NCBI RefSeq assembly: GCF_003114835.2
Contig: NZ_AP025028.1
Span: 434,001-498,000 of the forward strand
Source of the DNA: Leptospira kobayashii
GTDB taxonomy: Bacteria > Spirochaetota > Leptospiria > Leptospirales > Leptospiraceae
Direction of reading: 5' to 3'
DNA: 64,000 nucleotides
The notes below the pieces were generated by a model, which was not told the DNA's origin, did not search any database, and saw nothing but the letters and a program-made list of their open reading frames with translations. Below are positions 62,627 to 64,000 of this stretch, in pieces. Position 1 is the stretch's first letter; each line of letters begins with the position of its first letter. The position numbers and the translations under genes are program-made.

Positions 62627-62932
62627 ATGAATAAAGAATTAATGAATATTCACCCGGGCGAAATTCTCTTAGAAGATTTTCTAAAGCCAATGGAATTATC
62701 TGCATATAAACTTGCTCAAAGTACTCTCATCGATCAAAAAAGAATTAGTGAGATTATTCATGGAAAAAGGGCAATCACTGCCGATACAGCTTTAAGATTT
62801 TCTAAATTCTTTGGAAATTCTCCCGAATTTTGGTTATCTATTCAAGCTCACTACGACTTGGAAATGAAACAAGATGAATTGAAAAATGAGTTAAAATCTA
62901 TAAAGAGATTTTCTGAACTTAAAGCGAGTTAA
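62627..62932 (+). CDS. higA: HigA-type antitoxin, XRE-like HTH
   Basis: 101 residues. Motifs HPGEILLEDFLKPMELSAYK, RISEIIHGKRAITADTALRF and GNSPEFWLSIQAHYDLE are characteristic of HigA. It neutralises the upstream toxin and represses the operon. AAGGAG lies 7 nt before the ATG. Confidence 0.92.
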   Translation: MNKELMNIHPGEILLEDFLKPMELSAYKLAQSTLIDQKRISEIIHGKRAITADTALRFSKFFGNSPEFWLSIQAHYDLEMKQDELKNELKSIKRFSELKAS

Positions 62933-63058
62933 ACGAAGTCGTTCGCTTAATTGCACCGCTTGCATTTTTAATGTATAGTGTTTTTGGAGTTAAAGAGAAG
63001 CCGTCAGTATCTTTGATGTTGCTAGTGATCTGCGCCGTTTTTTCCGTATTGAAGTAAA

Positions 63059-63457
63059 CTATTTATTCCAATTTTCTATTCTTAAGTCAGGAATCATAGA
63101 AAAATGTTTTTCGTTATTCGTAACCAATGTATAATTCAAAAATAATGCAGTTGAACCTATTAGTAGATCAAAATCGTCGATAGTATTTCCTTTCTTTTGT
63201 GTCGCAGACTTAACTTCTCCAAAGGTTTCAACGATTCCCTTTGTAAGCTCAATTACTGGAAATAGCTCCCCGATTCTATATACAGTAGCTAAATTTTTTT
63301 CTCTACTTTTCGATTTCTTGGCCCCGAATATCAATTCCCCATATGTGATGACTGAAATGGATTTTGAAATATTCTTTCTATCAATTAGGTTTTGTTGGAC
63401 CTTTTCGTTTCCCTTCAAACTATAGATGATAATATCCGTATCAATCAAATAACTCAT
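63059..63457 (-). CDS. vapC: VapC-type PIN-domain toxin
   Basis: 132 residues. PIN-domain acidic residues are visible: YLIDTDIIIY (Asp), ITYGELIFGA (Glu), IDDFDLLIGSTAL (Asp). It is an RNase that cuts tRNA or rRNA in known systems. It overlaps the antitoxin gene by 17 bp. Confidence 0.9.
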   Translation of the reverse strand: MSYLIDTDIIIYSLKGNEKVQQNLIDRKNISKSISVITYGELIFGAKKSKSREKNLATVYRIGELFPVIELTKGIVETFGEVKSATQKKGNTIDDFDLLIGSTALFLNYTLVTNNEKHFSMIPDLRIENWNK

Positions 63458-63719
63458 TCGTAATCCTTGATCGGTTATTTTTAGACCTAGATGATTTAAG
63501 ATCAGAAATTATTTCTTTAGCACTTTTATCATCATGCCAAGAATTAGCCAATTTAAGAAACTCAAGAGTTTGTAATTCGGTTTCTAAATTATCTCGTTTG
63601 AGATGGCTTTCAATAATCATAACAACTTCCTGGCTAACGGATCGATGTTCTAATTCAGCTCTTCTTTTTAAAGACTCATAGAGTCTATTATCAATATCTC
63701 TGACTTGTAGGTTTGCCAT
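63441..63719 (-). CDS. vapB: VapB/FitA-type ribbon-helix-helix antitoxin
   Basis: 92 residues. N-terminal RHH domain: LQVRDIDNRLYESLKRRAEL followed by HRSVSQEVVMIIE. The C-terminal part would wrap the VapC toxin. ATG 63719. Longer than many VapB proteins (about 75-80). Confidence 0.85.
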   Translation of the reverse strand: MANLQVRDIDNRLYESLKRRAELEHRSVSQEVVMIIESHLKRDNLETELQTLEFLKLANSWHDDKSAKEIISDLKSSRSKNNRSRITNELFD

Positions 63720-63794
63720 ATTTAGTATCTATTTTTAATGTGGGATCGTTTCATGAGTTTGCAAGCATTTTTCATGTCATACTATAGGTAGGGT

Positions 63795-63830
63795 AATAAA
63801 AACGGTGTGCCTTTGCCTGGAAAGGCGCAC
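63795..63830 (-). terminator. Rho-independent terminator
   Basis: Minus-strand stem GTGCGCCTTT / AAAGGCACAC (one G-U pair) followed by CGTTTTTATT. It lies about 40 bp after the stop of the partial frame at the right edge and ahead of vapB. Confidence 0.65.
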
Positions 63831-63871
63831 GGGGTGGTTTTGGGTTTAGCTTTTGTTTACTTCAGTAACAG

Positions 63872-64000
63872 TCAGAGATTACTGATTAATCCTGCCTCAG
63901 GAAAGCTCTTCGTAGTGACTTGGAATATTACAGACTGCGCAAAACCAATTTGTTTACCTGGTAAAGAGATAATGCAAAGGACTATTTTTGAGAAAGGGAT
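63872..64000 (-). CDS. Possible C-terminal end of a gene cut by the window edge
   Basis: An open frame of about 42 codons enters from the right edge and stops at 63872, with a terminator about 40 bp downstream. The visible end reads VTTKSFPEAGLISNL. Too short to identify; the terminator is the main support. Confidence 0.3.
   Translation of the reverse strand: MPFSKIVLCIISLPGKQIGFAQSVIFQVTTKSFPEAGLISNL

Noticed and set aside
63795..63830. Hairpin as an integron attC-like site beside the toxin-antitoxin genes
   Set aside because: It has the structure of a simple terminator with a T-run on the minus strand and no attC core sites.

Overview
The window reads as a spirochaete chromosome, most likely a saprophytic-type Leptospira. 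The grounds are indirect but consistent: moderately AT-rich coding DNA, many short lipoproteins with loose spirochaete-style lipoboxes (e.g. LFTAC, FTNC, LTFC, FMQC), several 7TM-DISM sensor proteins fused to different outputs, many TetR and AraC regulators, and an outer-membrane gene set (alginate-export-type porin, TonB receptor, LpxR-type protein, TolC). No rRNA, tRNA, CRISPR or prophage was seen.

Layout. 1-4.4 kb: a cobalamin riboswitch (minus strand) leads into two lipoproteins, behind a MauG/CcpA-type dihaem lipoprotein; then a PlsC-like acyltransferase. 4.5-9 kb: two TetR genes, an alpha/beta hydrolase and an outer-membrane porin. 9-18.4 kb: a membrane-sensor AraC, a SulP transporter, a TPM-domain protein, and a TolC-MFP-MacB-TetR efflux operon. 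18.4-22.5 kb: a copper operon (cupredoxin/beta-helix protein, small PLDc_N-like membrane protein, two-domain multicopper oxidase, SCO chaperone) behind a palindromic operator. 22.5-33 kb: a TonB system (three lipoproteins, TonB-dependent receptor, a Cys-rich lipoprotein, ExbB, ExbD, TonB) flanked by a LytS-type kinase at one end and a LytTR regulator plus adenylate cyclase at the other. 33-39.4 kb: ethanolamine ammonia-lyase EutBC and two SpoIIE-type phosphatases.

39.4-43.2 kb is the most interesting segment. It holds a complete bufferin-type RiPP operon: a Cys-rich precursor with a signal sequence, a DUF692/MNIO enzyme and a DUF2063 partner. Diverging from it are an ECF sigma factor and an NrsF-type membrane anti-sigma factor with its two key cysteines. 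The shared intergenic region carries an ECF-like promoter motif (GTAAC-N16-CGAA) facing the precursor gene. I infer a metal-stress-inducible copper-buffering peptide system.

43.2-64 kb: a TetR/alcohol dehydrogenase pair with two perfect operators, a zinc-ribbon/propeller protein, a GC-rich structured intergenic region with the second copy of a 69-bp dispersed repeat, a GNAT, a TfoX-N/histone-H1-like fusion, an ECF sigma operon, an NmrA/AraC pair, an LpxR-like protein, glycogen synthase, ATP-dependent PEP carboxykinase, an ethanolamine permease that pairs functionally with EutBC, and two toxin-antitoxin modules (HigBA, VapBC) at the right edge.

Metabolic links: EutBC needs adenosylcobalamin, and the riboswitch shows B12 sensing in the same region. 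The copper operon and the bufferin operon are two separate copper-related loci about 18 kb apart. Several genes (TetR at 6.95 kb, higB, possibly the propeller gene) have promoter elements so close to the start codon that leaderless mRNAs are likely.
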